A stretch of DNA of 59,217 nt from Streptomyces ipomoeae 91-03 (GCF_000317595.1 NZ_AEJC01000300.1:1-59217); one strand, 5' to 3'. Positions 17,357 to 26,507 are shown, counted from the stretch's first letter. Numbers and translations are program-made. Notes: generated by a model from the letters alone, not told the origin.

Positions 17357-18800
17357 GACTGCCTCCCGCCGCCATCGATCCGGCTGCCTCGATCACTCCG
17401 GGAGCCTCGGCCGATCCGGTCGCCGCCGATCCGGCCACGCCGGTCGGTACGGTCACGGGGTGGTCCCGCAGGAACCGGGTGAACCAGGCGGTGTCCACGC
17501 CGCCCTCGGTGAACTCGGCGTCCTCCAGCACCGCTTGGTGCATGGGGACGTTGGTGGTGACCCCGTCGATCGCGCAGCGACCGAGGGCGCCGTGCAGCCG
17601 GGTCAGTGCCTCGGCGCGGTCGCGACCGTGAACGATCAGTTTCGCCAGCAGCGAGTCGTAGTAGGGCGGCACGGTGGCGCCCGCCTGGAGGTGGGTGTCG
17701 ACACGGATGCCCTCGCCGAGTGGCCAGACCGCATCGTTGACGGTGCCCGGGCTCGGCTGGAAGTCGCGTGCCCAGTCCTCGGCGTTGATCCGGCACTCGA
17801 TGGCGTGGCCGGTGAAGGAGACGTCCGCCTGACCGAAGGAGAGCGGTCGTCCTTCGGCGACGGCGAGTTGCTCGGCGACGAGGTCCAGCCCGGTGACGGC
17901 CTCGGTGACCGGGTGTTCGACCTGGATGCGGGCGTTCATCTCCAGGAAGTAGAAGGTGCCCCGGTCGACGTCGACAAGGAACTCCACCGTGCCCAGACCC
18001 CGGTACTCCAGGTGTTTGCCGAGAGCCACCGCGGCGCGGTGCATCTCCTCGCGCAGTACCGGATCGAGGGCGGGCGCGGGCGCCTCCTCGATGAGCTTCT
18101 GGTAGCGGCGCTGCACGGAACAGTCCCGGGTGCCGAGGTGGACGACGTTCTCGCCGTCCGCGATGAGCTGGACCTCCACATGCCGCCCGGTCGCGACGAA
18201 GCGTTCGAGGTAGACGCGGGGGTCGCCGAAGGCGGCGCCCGCCTCGGCCACGGCCAGGTCGATGGTGGAGGCCAGCGCCGCCGGATCGTGCACCTGTTTC
18301 ATGCCCCGGCCGCCACCACCGCCGACCGCCTTGATCAGAAGAGGGAAGCCGATCTCCGCGGCGAGTCGCGCCGCGTCCGCGGTGTCATCGAGCGGTCCGC
18401 CGGGTACGACCGGCAGCCCGGCCGCGATGGCGTGCCGACGGGCTTCCAACTTGTCGCCGACGGCGGCGAGTTGATCCACGGTGGGGCCGATGAACACGAT
18501 GCCCGCCTCGGCGCAGGCCCGGGCCAGCCGCTGGTTCTCCGAGAGGAAGCCGTAGCCGGGGTGGACCGCGTCGACGCCGGCGGTCTTCGCCGCCGCGATC
18601 ACGGCGTCCACATCCAGGTAGCTGGCCGAGGGCGGGGGAGGGCCGAGGCGGACCACCCGGTCGGCCAGCCTGGCCGGTACGGAGGCGAGATCGGCGTCGG
18701 ACGCGGCGAGCACCGCCTCGACGCCGAGTCGCCGACAGGTCCGCAGGATGCGCAGGGCGATCTCGCCCCGGTTGGCGATCAGGACACGTCGCAGGATCAC
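17349..18800 (-). CDS. Biotin carboxylase subunit
   Basis: A 483-aa ATP-grasp enzyme that carboxylates biotin on the carrier protein using ATP and bicarbonate. Seen: RVLIANRGEIALRILR at the N-terminus, VHPGYGFLSEN, the glycine-rich lid KAVGGGGGRGMK, ERFVATGRHVEVQ, the catalytic EMNARIQVEHPVTE and GHAIECRINAED. The C-terminal 30 residues are Ala/Gly/Ser-rich extra sequence. The start is GTG 18800: GGGAGG lies upstream, and the codon forms a GTGA overlap with the stop of the carrier gene. Full length for AccC. Confidence 0.95.
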   Translation of the reverse strand: MILRRVLIANRGEIALRILRTCRRLGVEAVLAASDADLASVPARLADRVVRLGPPPPSASYLDVDAVIAAAKTAGVDAVHPGYGFLSENQRLARACAEAGIVFIGPTVDQLAAVGDKLEARRHAIAAGLPVVPGGPLDDTADAARLAAEIGFPLLIKAVGGGGGRGMKQVHDPAALASTIDLAVAEAGAAFGDPRVYLERFVATGRHVEVQLIADGENVVHLGTRDCSVQRRYQKLIEEAPAPALDPVLREEMHRAAVALGKHLEYRGLGTVEFLVDVDRGTFYFLEMNARIQVEHPVTEAVTGLDLVAEQLAVAEGRPLSFGQADVSFTGHAIECRINAEDWARDFQPSPGTVNDAVWPLGEGIRVDTHLQAGATVPPYYDSLLAKLIVHGRDRAEALTRLHGALGRCAIDGVTTNVPMHQAVLEDAEFTEGGVDTAWFTRFLRDHPVTVPTGVAGSAATGSAEAPGVIEAAGSMAAGGSRG

Positions 18801-19300
18801 GGCGCAGTCCCTCCCGCTCGGGTGTCGATGAACATCAGCACGGCGCCCTGCTCGGCGAACTCCCCGTCGCTCAGGCAGATCTCCGCCACCGTGCCGGCCG
18901 CCCCCGCGCACACCGAGTTCATCAGTTTCATCGTCTCGACGATCCCGATCACCGTGGTCTCGGTGACCTCGTCCCCGGTCTCCACGAAGGGGGGCGCGCC
19001 GGGTTTCGGCGAGCGGTAGAAGGCTCCGGGCAAGGGGGTACGTACCTCGGTCAGGCCCTCGCGCGCGGGCAGCGTCCGCTTCCCCTGAGCGGTGTCGCCG
19101 CTGTGCGCCGACCGCGACCGGCGTTCGTGGTCGTCGACCAGCACCGGCTCGGCGGTGGTGCGGGCGGACTGCGTCCACTCGCCGGCGTCGTCACGGCTCA
19201 GGAACAGCTCGAACCGGCCGGTGCGCAGATGGAGGCGGTCGACCTCCATGTCATCGATGATCCGCAGGATGTCCTGGACGTCCTCGCCGGTGAGGCTCAC
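18797..19300 (-). CDS. Biotin carboxyl carrier protein
   Basis: A 167-aa carrier that shuttles carboxybiotin between the biotin carboxylase and carboxyltransferase encoded next. The biotinylation site is VETMKLMN, with Lys 125. The C-terminal lipoyl-like barrel runs from about residue 86 to 160. The N-terminus (GEDVQDILRIIDDMEVDRLHL) resembles the AccB N-terminal helix. The linker is short and charged rather than Ala/Pro rich. GTG 19300 forms a GTGA overlap with the stop of the ATP-grasp dikinase subunit, which directly couples the kinase and carboxylase genes. Confidence 0.93.
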   Translation of the reverse strand: MSLTGEDVQDILRIIDDMEVDRLHLRTGRFELFLSRDDAGEWTQSARTTAEPVLVDDHERRSRSAHSGDTAQGKRTLPAREGLTEVRTPLPGAFYRSPKPGAPPFVETGDEVTETTVIGIVETMKLMNSVCAGAAGTVAEICLSDGEFAEQGAVLMFIDTRAGGTAP

Positions 19301-20391
19301 GTGGTGCCTCCGCCGACGCCGGCACCGCCGAGCAGGGACAGCACGTGATCGAATGCCCTGGCCTTGGGTGCGGCCACCGGGGTCTTCTCGCGGTTCGCCC
19401 AGACCGTCTCGGGGCGGCTCTGGAGCAGGAAGATGTTCTTGCCGGGGACGAGATTGCGGGAGATCGCCCACTCGATGTCCTGCGGGGTCCCGTAGTGGGA
19501 CTCGACCTGCCGGGCGATCCGCACGAGCTCGTGGATCTCGTCGTCGGACAGACAGGGCTCGCCCCGGAGGTATTCGGGTACGTCCTCCTCCAGCACCCCG
19601 GATCCGCTCGGGTCCATCCGGTGCTGTCGCAGCTTCTGCGAGACCGTACGGGAGGCGATGTCCCCGGTGACCTTGCCGACCACGTACTTGTCGGGTGTCA
19701 CGTCACCGCTGACGAGTGCCGAACCCAGGCCCCAGGAGCCTTCCAGGGCCACGACGGAGCGGTCGCCGGTGAGCGGGCTGCGGGTGAACATGACGCCGGC
19801 GCAGCGCGGGTCGATCATGCGCTGGACGACGACGGCCATGGCGAGGTCCCGCTCCGGCAGGCCCAGCCGCCGCCGGTAGCTGACCGACTCCACGCTGTAG
19901 AGGCTGGCCCAGCAGCGGCGGACGTGCTCGATGAGGGAGTCCTCGCCGCGCACCCAGAGGTAGGTGTCCTGGAGTCCGGCGAAGCTGGCGTCCTCCGCGT
20001 CCTCGCTGGTGGCACTGGACCGTACGGCTACGGGGGCGGGCTCGCCGGGGTCGTCGGACTCGCTGTCCAGGTCCCGGTAGGGGCCGCGGATCGCCGCCGC
20101 CACCTCCTCGGGCAGCTCAGCCGCTTCGATGCGTTCCCTGACGGGTGTGGCCGCGCGGGCGATCGCCTCGGCGTCCTGGGCGTCCAGGGCCTCTACCGCG
20201 GCGCGGATCTCGCCGCCCGGGTCGAGGGCGGCGAGGAATGTCTCGAAGGCCGCGGTGGTCACGACGTAGCCGGGTGGTACGGGCGCTCCGGCGAAGGTGA
20301 GTTCGCCGAGACTGGCGCCCTTGCCGCCGACGGTGGGCCGGTCGGCGAGCCGGAGTTCCCCGAACCGGCGGACGTAGGCAGAGGTGTTCAT
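19297..20391 (-). CDS. ATP-grasp subunit of a PEP-synthase-like dikinase (PPDK_N domain)
   Basis: A 364-aa stand-alone PEP/pyruvate-binding N-terminal domain. GGKGASLGEL (residues 22-31), VPPGYVVTTAAF, VAVRSSATSEDAEDASFAGLQDTYL, AGVMFTRSPLTGD, GSWGLGSALVSG and LLQSRPET are all classical. In PEP synthase this domain splits ATP to phosphorylate a swivelling histidine domain, releasing AMP and phosphate. Here the histidine domain is on the next gene upstream, 17 bp away. The same split occurs in phenylphosphate synthase. GGGGAG precedes ATG 20391. Confidence 0.9.
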   Translation of the reverse strand: MNTSAYVRRFGELRLADRPTVGGKGASLGELTFAGAPVPPGYVVTTAAFETFLAALDPGGEIRAAVEALDAQDAEAIARAATPVRERIEAAELPEEVAAAIRGPYRDLDSESDDPGEPAPVAVRSSATSEDAEDASFAGLQDTYLWVRGEDSLIEHVRRCWASLYSVESVSYRRRLGLPERDLAMAVVVQRMIDPRCAGVMFTRSPLTGDRSVVALEGSWGLGSALVSGDVTPDKYVVGKVTGDIASRTVSQKLRQHRMDPSGSGVLEEDVPEYLRGEPCLSDDEIHELVRIARQVESHYGTPQDIEWAISRNLVPGKNIFLLQSRPETVWANREKTPVAAPKARAFDHVLSLLGGAGVGGGTT

Positions 20392-20408
20392 GGTGGTGCT
20401 CCCCAGGC

Positions 20409-22229
20409 TCAGTCGAGGATGGTGACGATGCCGCGGTCGCCGTCCACGCGCAGTCGCCGGCCGGTGGTGATCCGCTTGGTGGCGTGGCCGGTGCCGACGA
20501 CGGCGGGCAGCCCGTACTCGCGAGCCACGATCGCCGCGTGCGACATGGTGCCGCCGATGTCCGACACGGCGGCAGCGATCTTGCCGAAGACCGGGCCCCA
20601 GCTGGGCGCGGTCACCGGGCAGACCAGCACCTCGCCCTCGCGTATCCGGCCGATGTCGTTGGCGCTCAGCAGTACCCGGGCGGGGCCCTCGACCACGCCC
20701 GGCGAGGCGGCGAAGCCATGTATCTCGTCGTCGCCGTGCTCGACCGGTTTCGACCAGGCCTCGATGGTCTCCGTGGTGATGCCCCACAGCATGCGCACCG
20801 CCGGGTCGTTGAGCGCCTCGGGGACGGGGCCCAGCGCGGGCGGCGGGGACCAGCCCGCCAGGGCGTCCAGCATCCGCTTGCGCTCGGCGACCGTCTCCCG
20901 TATCCGGGCCGATCCCACCGGCTTGGTGCCGGCCGCCCAGGCGAGCATCACATCGGTGAGGGCCTGACCGACCTCGGTGTGGTGCAGCTGGAAGATGTCC
21001 TCGGCGTCGGCAAGGACACCCTGGTCGCGCAGGAGTTCTCCGAACTCGCGGACCTTGCCGAAGAACTTCGTGGTGAAGTAGTGCTCGCAGTAGAAGTTGT
21101 GGTCCTCCACGAAGGGGAACACCACCCGGGCCAGACCGAGCATCTGATCGAACGCGGCCTGTTCCGCCTCGCCGGGCAGCAGTGAGCGGTACTCCCGGGC
21201 GATCCGTTCGCGCTCGGCCGTGAGCTGTTCCACGGGGCGGTCCAGCGGTTCGCCGCGCCGGGCCTGCTCGACATAGCCGGGCAGTGCCGCGAACGGCACC
21301 GTGAGATCGTCGTTCCAACTGCGGTGGTGGTGGTAGAAACCGGCGCCGGTCGACATGTTGAACCAGGGCTCGCGCACCTCGTCCATGGCCTTCAGCCAGC
21401 GCCGGCCGCCGTCCCCGCGGGCGGCGAGCGCGGCCAGTACCTTGTCCGGCTCGCAGCCCTCCACGAAGAGATCGTCGACGCCGTACTCGACGGCGAGCTT
21501 CGCCAGTTTCTTCAGCTCGTCGTCGGGGCGGTAGAGGATGACGTCGATCCCCGCGACCATCCGGGCCACGTCCTGGTCGGGGATCTCCGGGAACGACGTC
21601 TTGCAGAACTCGAAGAACACGACGTAGGCGCCGTAACCCAGCATCAGGAACTCCGTGTGGTGGTGCCACATCTTGGAGTACAGGTCCATCAGCCGGTGGT
21701 AGTTCTCGCGGACGTAGTGGTTCTGGGCCACGCCCTTGGCCTGGAAGACGACCTCCGGGTCCTCGAACTCCGGCAGCCGGGGCACCTCGATGCGCTGCAC
21801 CTCGTCGATCAGCGCGGTGATCCGGGTGACCCAGCCCTGGTAGAGGTCGTCCCAGTTCTCGTAGTAGTGGCCCGCCCGCTCGCTGAACAGGGCGAGTCTG
21901 CGCTGGATCTCCTCGGGGTCGGTGACCGGGTTCGCGGTGATGTAGACCCGGCCGTTGACGATGCGGTGCTCGATGCCGAGCGTGGTGGGGAAGACGAACA
22001 CGCGTGCTGTGTTCGCGCCGAGAGCGGTGTAGGGCATCTCCGCAGTGACGGCGTCGAACGCGGGCATCGGCTCGGGGAAGTGCATCGCGTTGTAGAACCA
22101 GAACCGCTGGTCGTCCTCGGGCTGGAACCGCGTGTAGTAGGGGTACATCGACGCCCAGCCCTCGGCGCCGGCCACATCGGTGAGCTCCGAGGGCAGCGGG
22201 AAGCGGGCGGCGGGTCTGGCATCGTTCAC
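20409..22229 (-). CDS. Phospho-histidine/substrate subunit of a PEP-synthase-like dikinase
   Basis: A 606-aa partner of the ATP-grasp subunit. The C-terminal 100 residues are a PEP-utilisers mobile domain with GGTMSHAAIVAREYGLPAVV; His 564 is the expected phosphate carrier. The first 500 residues are mostly helical (W/Y/H-rich segments such as FWFYNAMHFPEP, HYYENWDDLYQGW and TGAGFYHHHRSWNDD) and take the place of the PEP/pyruvate TIM barrel, which is absent. The order ATP domain, helical substrate domain, His domain is that of rifampin phosphotransferase, here cut into two proteins. The phosphate acceptor is therefore unlikely to be pyruvate. From context it may be an enolisable ketone (inference). 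Confidence 0.85.
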   Translation of the reverse strand: MNDARPAARFPLPSELTDVAGAEGWASMYPYYTRFQPEDDQRFWFYNAMHFPEPMPAFDAVTAEMPYTALGANTARVFVFPTTLGIEHRIVNGRVYITANPVTDPEEIQRRLALFSERAGHYYENWDDLYQGWVTRITALIDEVQRIEVPRLPEFEDPEVVFQAKGVAQNHYVRENYHRLMDLYSKMWHHHTEFLMLGYGAYVVFFEFCKTSFPEIPDQDVARMVAGIDVILYRPDDELKKLAKLAVEYGVDDLFVEGCEPDKVLAALAARGDGGRRWLKAMDEVREPWFNMSTGAGFYHHHRSWNDDLTVPFAALPGYVEQARRGEPLDRPVEQLTAERERIAREYRSLLPGEAEQAAFDQMLGLARVVFPFVEDHNFYCEHYFTTKFFGKVREFGELLRDQGVLADAEDIFQLHHTEVGQALTDVMLAWAAGTKPVGSARIRETVAERKRMLDALAGWSPPPALGPVPEALNDPAVRMLWGITTETIEAWSKPVEHGDDEIHGFAASPGVVEGPARVLLSANDIGRIREGEVLVCPVTAPSWGPVFGKIAAAVSDIGGTMSHAAIVAREYGLPAVVGTGHATKRITTGRRLRVDGDRGIVTILD

Positions 22230-22290
22230 GGTGCTCTCCAGGGGATGCGGCTCAGCAGGGGAGGGAGCTTGGGTTCGACGACGGGGCCGT

Positions 22291-24366
22291 TCAGGCAGGT
22301 GCGGTGGCCGGCGGATAGTCGCGCTGGGTACGGGCGTACTGGGCGAGGGCGTCGAGTGCGCGCGGGTCGGCCACCGTGCTGCGGTCGGCCGCCTGCTCGA
22401 CAGGCGTGCCGAGCAGGATCCTGCGTGCCGGCACCTCGAGCTTCTTGCCGGTCAGGGTGGTCGGGACGGCCGGGACCTGGATGATCCTGTCCGGTACGTG
22501 CCGGGGACTGTACTCCCGGCGGAGCAGGTCACGGATCGTGTCCTCCAGCCCGGGGTCGAGGACCACGCCGTCGTCGAGAGCGACGAACAGGGGCATGAAG
22601 AACTTCTCGTCCGGCAGGTCGAGGCTGACGACGAGGGCCGCGGCGACCTGGTCCAGGGCTTCGACGACCCGGTAGATCTCCGCGGTGCCGATGCGCACAC
22701 CCTGCCGGTTGAGGGTGGCGTCGGAACGGCCCAGCACGAAGCAGCCACCGCGTGCGTTGACCTTGAAGAAGTCACCGTGCCGCCATACACCCGGGAAGTC
22801 CTCGAAGTACGAGCGACGGTACCGCTCGTCCCCGTCCGGACCCCAGAACGTCACCGGCATGGACGGCAGCGGCTCGGTGATCACCAGCTCGCCGACCGCG
22901 TCGACGACACTGTGGCCGCTCTCGTCGTACGCGTACGCGGCGACACCCAGCGACCGTGCCTGCATCTCCCCGGCGTACACGGGCAGGGTCGGCACCCCGC
23001 CGACGAAGCCGGTGCAGCAGTCCGTACCGCCGCTGCCGGTGGCGACCCACAGATCGGCCTTGACGTTGCGGTAGAACCAGGCGGTGCACTGCGGCGACAC
23101 CGGCGAGCCGGCCGGCATGACCGTGCGCAGGGCCGACAGGTCATAGCGCTCACCGGGCACGATGCCGGCCTTGGTCATGAGGTCGACGTAGGCCGGGCCG
23201 GCGCCGAAGTAGGTGGTCCGGGTGTCCTGCGCGATCCGCCACAGCACGTCCGGCTCCGGGTGGGTCGGGTTCCCGTCGTACAGCACCGGGCAGGCCCCGA
23301 CCAGCAGGGAGCTGATCAGGAAGTTCCACATCATCCAGCCGGTGGTGGTGAAGAACAGCGGCCGGTCGCCCTCCCGCAGGTCCATGTGGAAGGTCTGCAG
23401 CTTCAGCTGCTCCAGCAGGATGCCGCCGTGTCCGTGCACGATCGCCTTGGGCAGCCCCGTCGTACCCGAGGAGAACAGCACCCACAGAGGGTGGTCGAAG
23501 GGAACGTGCTCGAAGGAGAAGTCCTCGGGCGGAACGGGCGGATGGTCGAGGACCTCGTCCCACGGCAGGCCGCCGTCGACAACCGGTCGGGGGTCCGAGG
23601 GGTCGAGGCAGGGCAGGTGGATGACATGCTCCAGACCCGGCAGGGCCCCGGCTATGCGGCGCGCCTCCTCCCTGCGGTCGAAGGTCTTCCCGCCGTAGCG
23701 GTAGCCGTCGACGCAGAACAGGACCTTCGGACGCAGCTGGCTGAACCGGTCGACCACGCCTCGCGACCCGAAGTCCGGGGAGGCGCTCGCCCACACCGCG
23801 CCGATGGCCGTCGTCGCGAGCATCGCGATCGCGGCCTGCGGCACGTTCGGCAGGTACCCGCACACCCGGTCGCCGGGACGCACCCCGAGTGCGCGCAGCC
23901 GGGTCGCCAGGATGCGCACCCGACCCGCGAAGTCCTCCCACGCCATTCCGGCCGGAGCGGCGCTCTCCGAGCAGAACAGCAAAGCATCGGTCCCGGGGTG
24001 TTCGTGGCGCAGGACATGCTCGGCGTAGTTCAGCCGGGCCCCGGGGAACCACTGCGCGCCCGGCATGTCCCGGCTGCCGAGCACCGCGGAATACGGTGTC
24101 GAGGACCGGATGCCGAAGTAGTCCCACAGCGCGCCCCAGAAACCCTCCAGGTCGGTGACGGACCAGCGCCACAGCTCGTCGTAACCGTCGAACCGCAGCC
24201 CCCGCTCGCGGGCCAGCCAGTCCGCGAAACGCGTCACGTTCGCCTTGGCAACCCGCTGCGAGTCAGGCGTCCACAGCAGCTCGCCTTCGGCCACCATGAC
24301 GGGCTCGCCGGCTTTGCTGTGCTCCGAATCAGGGGCTGGGGAGCCCACTGCTGCCTCGACGGCCAT
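22291..24366 (-). CDS. Acetoacetate-CoA ligase-like enzyme (acetoacetyl-CoA synthetase)
   Basis: A 691-aa member of the ANL superfamily, closest by eye to acetoacetyl-CoA synthetase. The AMP motif is SSGTTGLPKAIVHGHGG (from residue 299). GGTDCCTGFVGGVPTLPVYAGEMQ and the C-terminal Lys motif PTTLTGKKLEVP are typical. The reaction is acetoacetate (or a similar 3-oxoacid) + ATP + CoA to the CoA thioester, AMP and PPi. ATG 24366 has AAGGAGG 5-6 nt upstream. It is the first gene of the operon and lies 61 bp before the dikinase subunit. It would pull a reversible ketone carboxylation forward (inference). Confidence 0.88.
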   Translation of the reverse strand: MAVEAAVGSPAPDSEHSKAGEPVMVAEGELLWTPDSQRVAKANVTRFADWLARERGLRFDGYDELWRWSVTDLEGFWGALWDYFGIRSSTPYSAVLGSRDMPGAQWFPGARLNYAEHVLRHEHPGTDALLFCSESAAPAGMAWEDFAGRVRILATRLRALGVRPGDRVCGYLPNVPQAAIAMLATTAIGAVWASASPDFGSRGVVDRFSQLRPKVLFCVDGYRYGGKTFDRREEARRIAGALPGLEHVIHLPCLDPSDPRPVVDGGLPWDEVLDHPPVPPEDFSFEHVPFDHPLWVLFSSGTTGLPKAIVHGHGGILLEQLKLQTFHMDLREGDRPLFFTTTGWMMWNFLISSLLVGACPVLYDGNPTHPEPDVLWRIAQDTRTTYFGAGPAYVDLMTKAGIVPGERYDLSALRTVMPAGSPVSPQCTAWFYRNVKADLWVATGSGGTDCCTGFVGGVPTLPVYAGEMQARSLGVAAYAYDESGHSVVDAVGELVITEPLPSMPVTFWGPDGDERYRRSYFEDFPGVWRHGDFFKVNARGGCFVLGRSDATLNRQGVRIGTAEIYRVVEALDQVAAALVVSLDLPDEKFFMPLFVALDDGVVLDPGLEDTIRDLLRREYSPRHVPDRIIQVPAVPTTLTGKKLEVPARRILLGTPVEQAADRSTVADPRALDALAQYARTQRDYPPATAPA

Positions 24367-24413
24367 GTCGCCTCCTTGCGTCACGGAAGGAACGGTCGCC
24401 GACAGGCCATGGC

Positions 24414-24432
24414 GCAGGCAACCACTGCCTGC
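24414..24432. promoter_or_regulatory. Candidate operator, 7-bp inverted repeat
   Basis: GCAGGCA and TGCCTGC are separated by 5 nt, midway between the divergent starts of the CoA ligase (24366) and the IclR regulator (24488). Length, symmetry and place fit an IclR-type operator. There is no experimental support. Confidence 0.45.
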
Positions 24433-24487
24433 TAACTTTTCGCCCAGTGAAATCCAGTCACCATCTCCGCAGGTGAGAGGAGGTCTC

Positions 24488-25309
24488 GTGCGGCAGTACC
24501 AGGTGAAAACGATCAGCTCACTCGAACGCGGCCTGCGCGTACTGCGGACCCTGCAGGAGATGCGCGCAGCCAGCCTCCACGATCTGCACCAGGTCACCGG
24601 CATCCCCAAAGCCACCCTGATTCGAATTCTTCACACGTGCAATCAGCAGGGCCTGGTCTGGCAGCGGCTCGCCGACGGGGCCTTCATCGCGAGTCCGAGA
24701 CCGCAGCGCGTCCCGTACGACGACTCCGAGTGGCTGGGTGAGTTGGCCTCGTCGGTCCTGGAAGAGCTGTGCGAACGCGTGATGTGGCCCTCCGTGCTGA
24801 CCGTGCCACGGCTGGACTACATGGAGACGATCGACACCAACAGCCCGAAGGCGTACTTCGACGAGGTCGTCCCCGTCGCCCCCATCGGCTTCCGCTCGCA
24901 CATGCTGCTCGGCGCCTCCGGCCGGGCCTACATAGCCTTCTGTCCCGAACGGGAACGGGAAGCGGTCCTCCGCCGCCTTCGCGAACACGACGCCCCCGGC
25001 AATCAGTACGCCCATGACCCGAGGTGGCTGCATCGTCTGCTGACGACCGCTCGTGCACGCGGGTACAGCGTGCGCGCACCGGAGTACGACTTCGACGGCC
25101 GCAATTCGATCGCCGTTCCGATCCGCGTGCACGGGGAGGTGCTGGGGTGCGTCAACGTGACCTGGCGCAGGACGGTCATGTCCGCGCAGGAAGTCGCACG
25201 GCGACATCTGAACGACCTGCAGGCCGCTGTGCACCGGATAGAGGAGCGGGCGGCTGCAGCCGCCCCGCAGCTCACTTCGGTACGGGGGGCGCCAGGAGAT
25301 CGAAGATGA
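24488..25309 (+). CDS. IclR-family transcriptional regulator
   Basis: A 273-aa regulator. The winged helix-turn-helix is at about residues 8-65 (SSLERGLRVLRTL, ASLHDLHQVTGIPKATLIRIL), and the C-terminal GAF-like effector domain includes GFRSHMLLGASGRAYIAFCP and NSIAVPIRVHGEVLGCVNVTW. GTG 24488 follows GAGAGGAGGTCTC. It is divergent from the ligase-dikinase-carboxylase operon with a palindrome between them, so it is very likely its regulator. IclR members often sense aromatic or small carboxylic compounds; the inducer here is unknown. Confidence 0.92.
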   Translation: MRQYQVKTISSLERGLRVLRTLQEMRAASLHDLHQVTGIPKATLIRILHTCNQQGLVWQRLADGAFIASPRPQRVPYDDSEWLGELASSVLEELCERVMWPSVLTVPRLDYMETIDTNSPKAYFDEVVPVAPIGFRSHMLLGASGRAYIAFCPEREREAVLRRLREHDAPGNQYAHDPRWLHRLLTTARARGYSVRAPEYDFDGRNSIAVPIRVHGEVLGCVNVTWRRTVMSAQEVARRHLNDLQAAVHRIEERAAAAAPQLTSVRGAPGDRR

Positions 25310-25413
25310 AACCCCGCATGGCGCGGTGAATGCGCATACGGTGGCACGCCCGGTCGGGCCGAGTCCCGTCGGCGTATGCGAATATCCATGCAGGTCCGGT
25401 GGGCCAAGCGTGC

Positions 25414-26274
25414 ATGCGTAAGACGACTGAAGAGGTGTCCCGGCTGCTGAGGAAGGCACAGGACCGGGGCATCGTACGGATCACCGTGACCCCGCCCTCC
25501 GGCACGTACCCGGAGCTGGAGGACGGCCTGCAGGAGCGGTACGGGCTCAAGCTCGCCCTGGTCGTCGACACCGCTCCGGAGAACGAGCGCACGATGCTCG
25601 GCGACCTGGGCGCCGCTGCCGCCTACTACTGCAGACGACGCTGCGGTCGGGTGACACCGTGGGCATTTCGTCGTGGAGCGCCAGTCCGCCGGCGACGGTG
25701 CAGGCGACGCAGCCGGTCGCCGGGCTGAAGGACGTGCGCATAGTGCAGGCGGCGGGCGGCATCGGTGACTCCGCCGCGGCGGGCCACGCCTCGCGCATGA
25801 CCGGGCAGCCGGCGCAGTTGGTGAGCGGTGAGGCGGTCTATCTCCAGGCGCCGGGTGTGGGCAGGGTCCGCGGAGAGCGCGGAGGCGCTGCGCGGGGCCC
25901 CGTTCGTGTCGGCGGCGCTGGGCGAGCTCGGCGATCTGGACGTGGCGCTGGTGGGCATCGGCGAGATCACCCCGTCCAGCACGCTCGTCCGCAGCGGCAA
26001 CGCCTTCTCCGACGAGGAGCGCGCCGCTCTGGAGCAGTTGGGTGCGGTCGGTGATGTGTGTCTGCGGTTCTACGACGCTCAGGGCCGGCCGGTCGAGACC
26101 GAGCTGGACTCCCGGGTCGTCGGCATCACCCGTGAGCAACTGGCCGCCGCCCGGCGGAAGATGGGGGTGGTGGGCGGCAGCCGTAAGCACAACGCGATAC
26201 GTGCCGCCGTGACCGGCGGCCTGGTGGACGTGCTGGTGACGGATCAGGAGACGGCGGCGGCCTTGATGGCCTGA
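25414..26274 (+). pseudogene. SorC/DeoR-type sugar-binding regulator, truncated and frameshifted
   Basis: Three frame segments together match the sugar-binding regulator family. Frame a has EEVSRLLRKAQDRGIVRITV, the end of the HTH plus linker. Frame b has GISSWSASPPATV and IVQAAGGIGDS. Frame a again has ALVGIGEITPSSTLVRSGNAF and VVGGSRKHNAIRAAVTGGLVDVLVTD. The first shift (about 25630) fits loss of one C, the second (about 25870) one extra G. The N-terminal half of the HTH is missing. Convergent with an MFS remnant. Confidence 0.75.
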
Positions 26275-26507
26275 GCGGCGGCCTGAGCGGCCTCGATGGC
26301 CTGAGCCTCGGGTAAGACCTCGGCCGGAGCGGCGTCGACGCGGTACTGCGGGTCGGCCGGGCTCTTGAGGACGTGCGTCATGAGCGTGGACGCGGCACAC
26401 AGGGTCGCGAAGATCCACACCAGGCCGTGCACGCCGACCAGCGGGCGGAAGACGGCGACCAGGGCGGGGCCCACGAAGGCGGCCAGACCTGCGCGGAGAC
26501 TGTAGGC
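26244..26507 (-). pseudogene. C-terminal remnant of an MFS-type transporter
   Basis: About 85 residues resemble the last transmembrane segment and tail of a major facilitator: AYSLRAGLAAFVGPALVAVF, RPLVGVHGLVWIFATLC, then a hydrophilic tail. The first eleven helices are absent and upstream sequence in this frame is not protein-like. The tail contains an Ala-rich repeat (three copies of GGCCTGAGC on the plus strand, 26268-26306). It overlaps the end of the SorC-like remnant. Confidence 0.5.

Noticed and set aside
25333..25380. 8-bp inverted repeat CGCATACG/CGTATGCG before the SorC-like relic
   Set aside because: The arms are 32 nt apart with no stem extension and the adjacent gene is dead; not enough to call an operator or attachment site.
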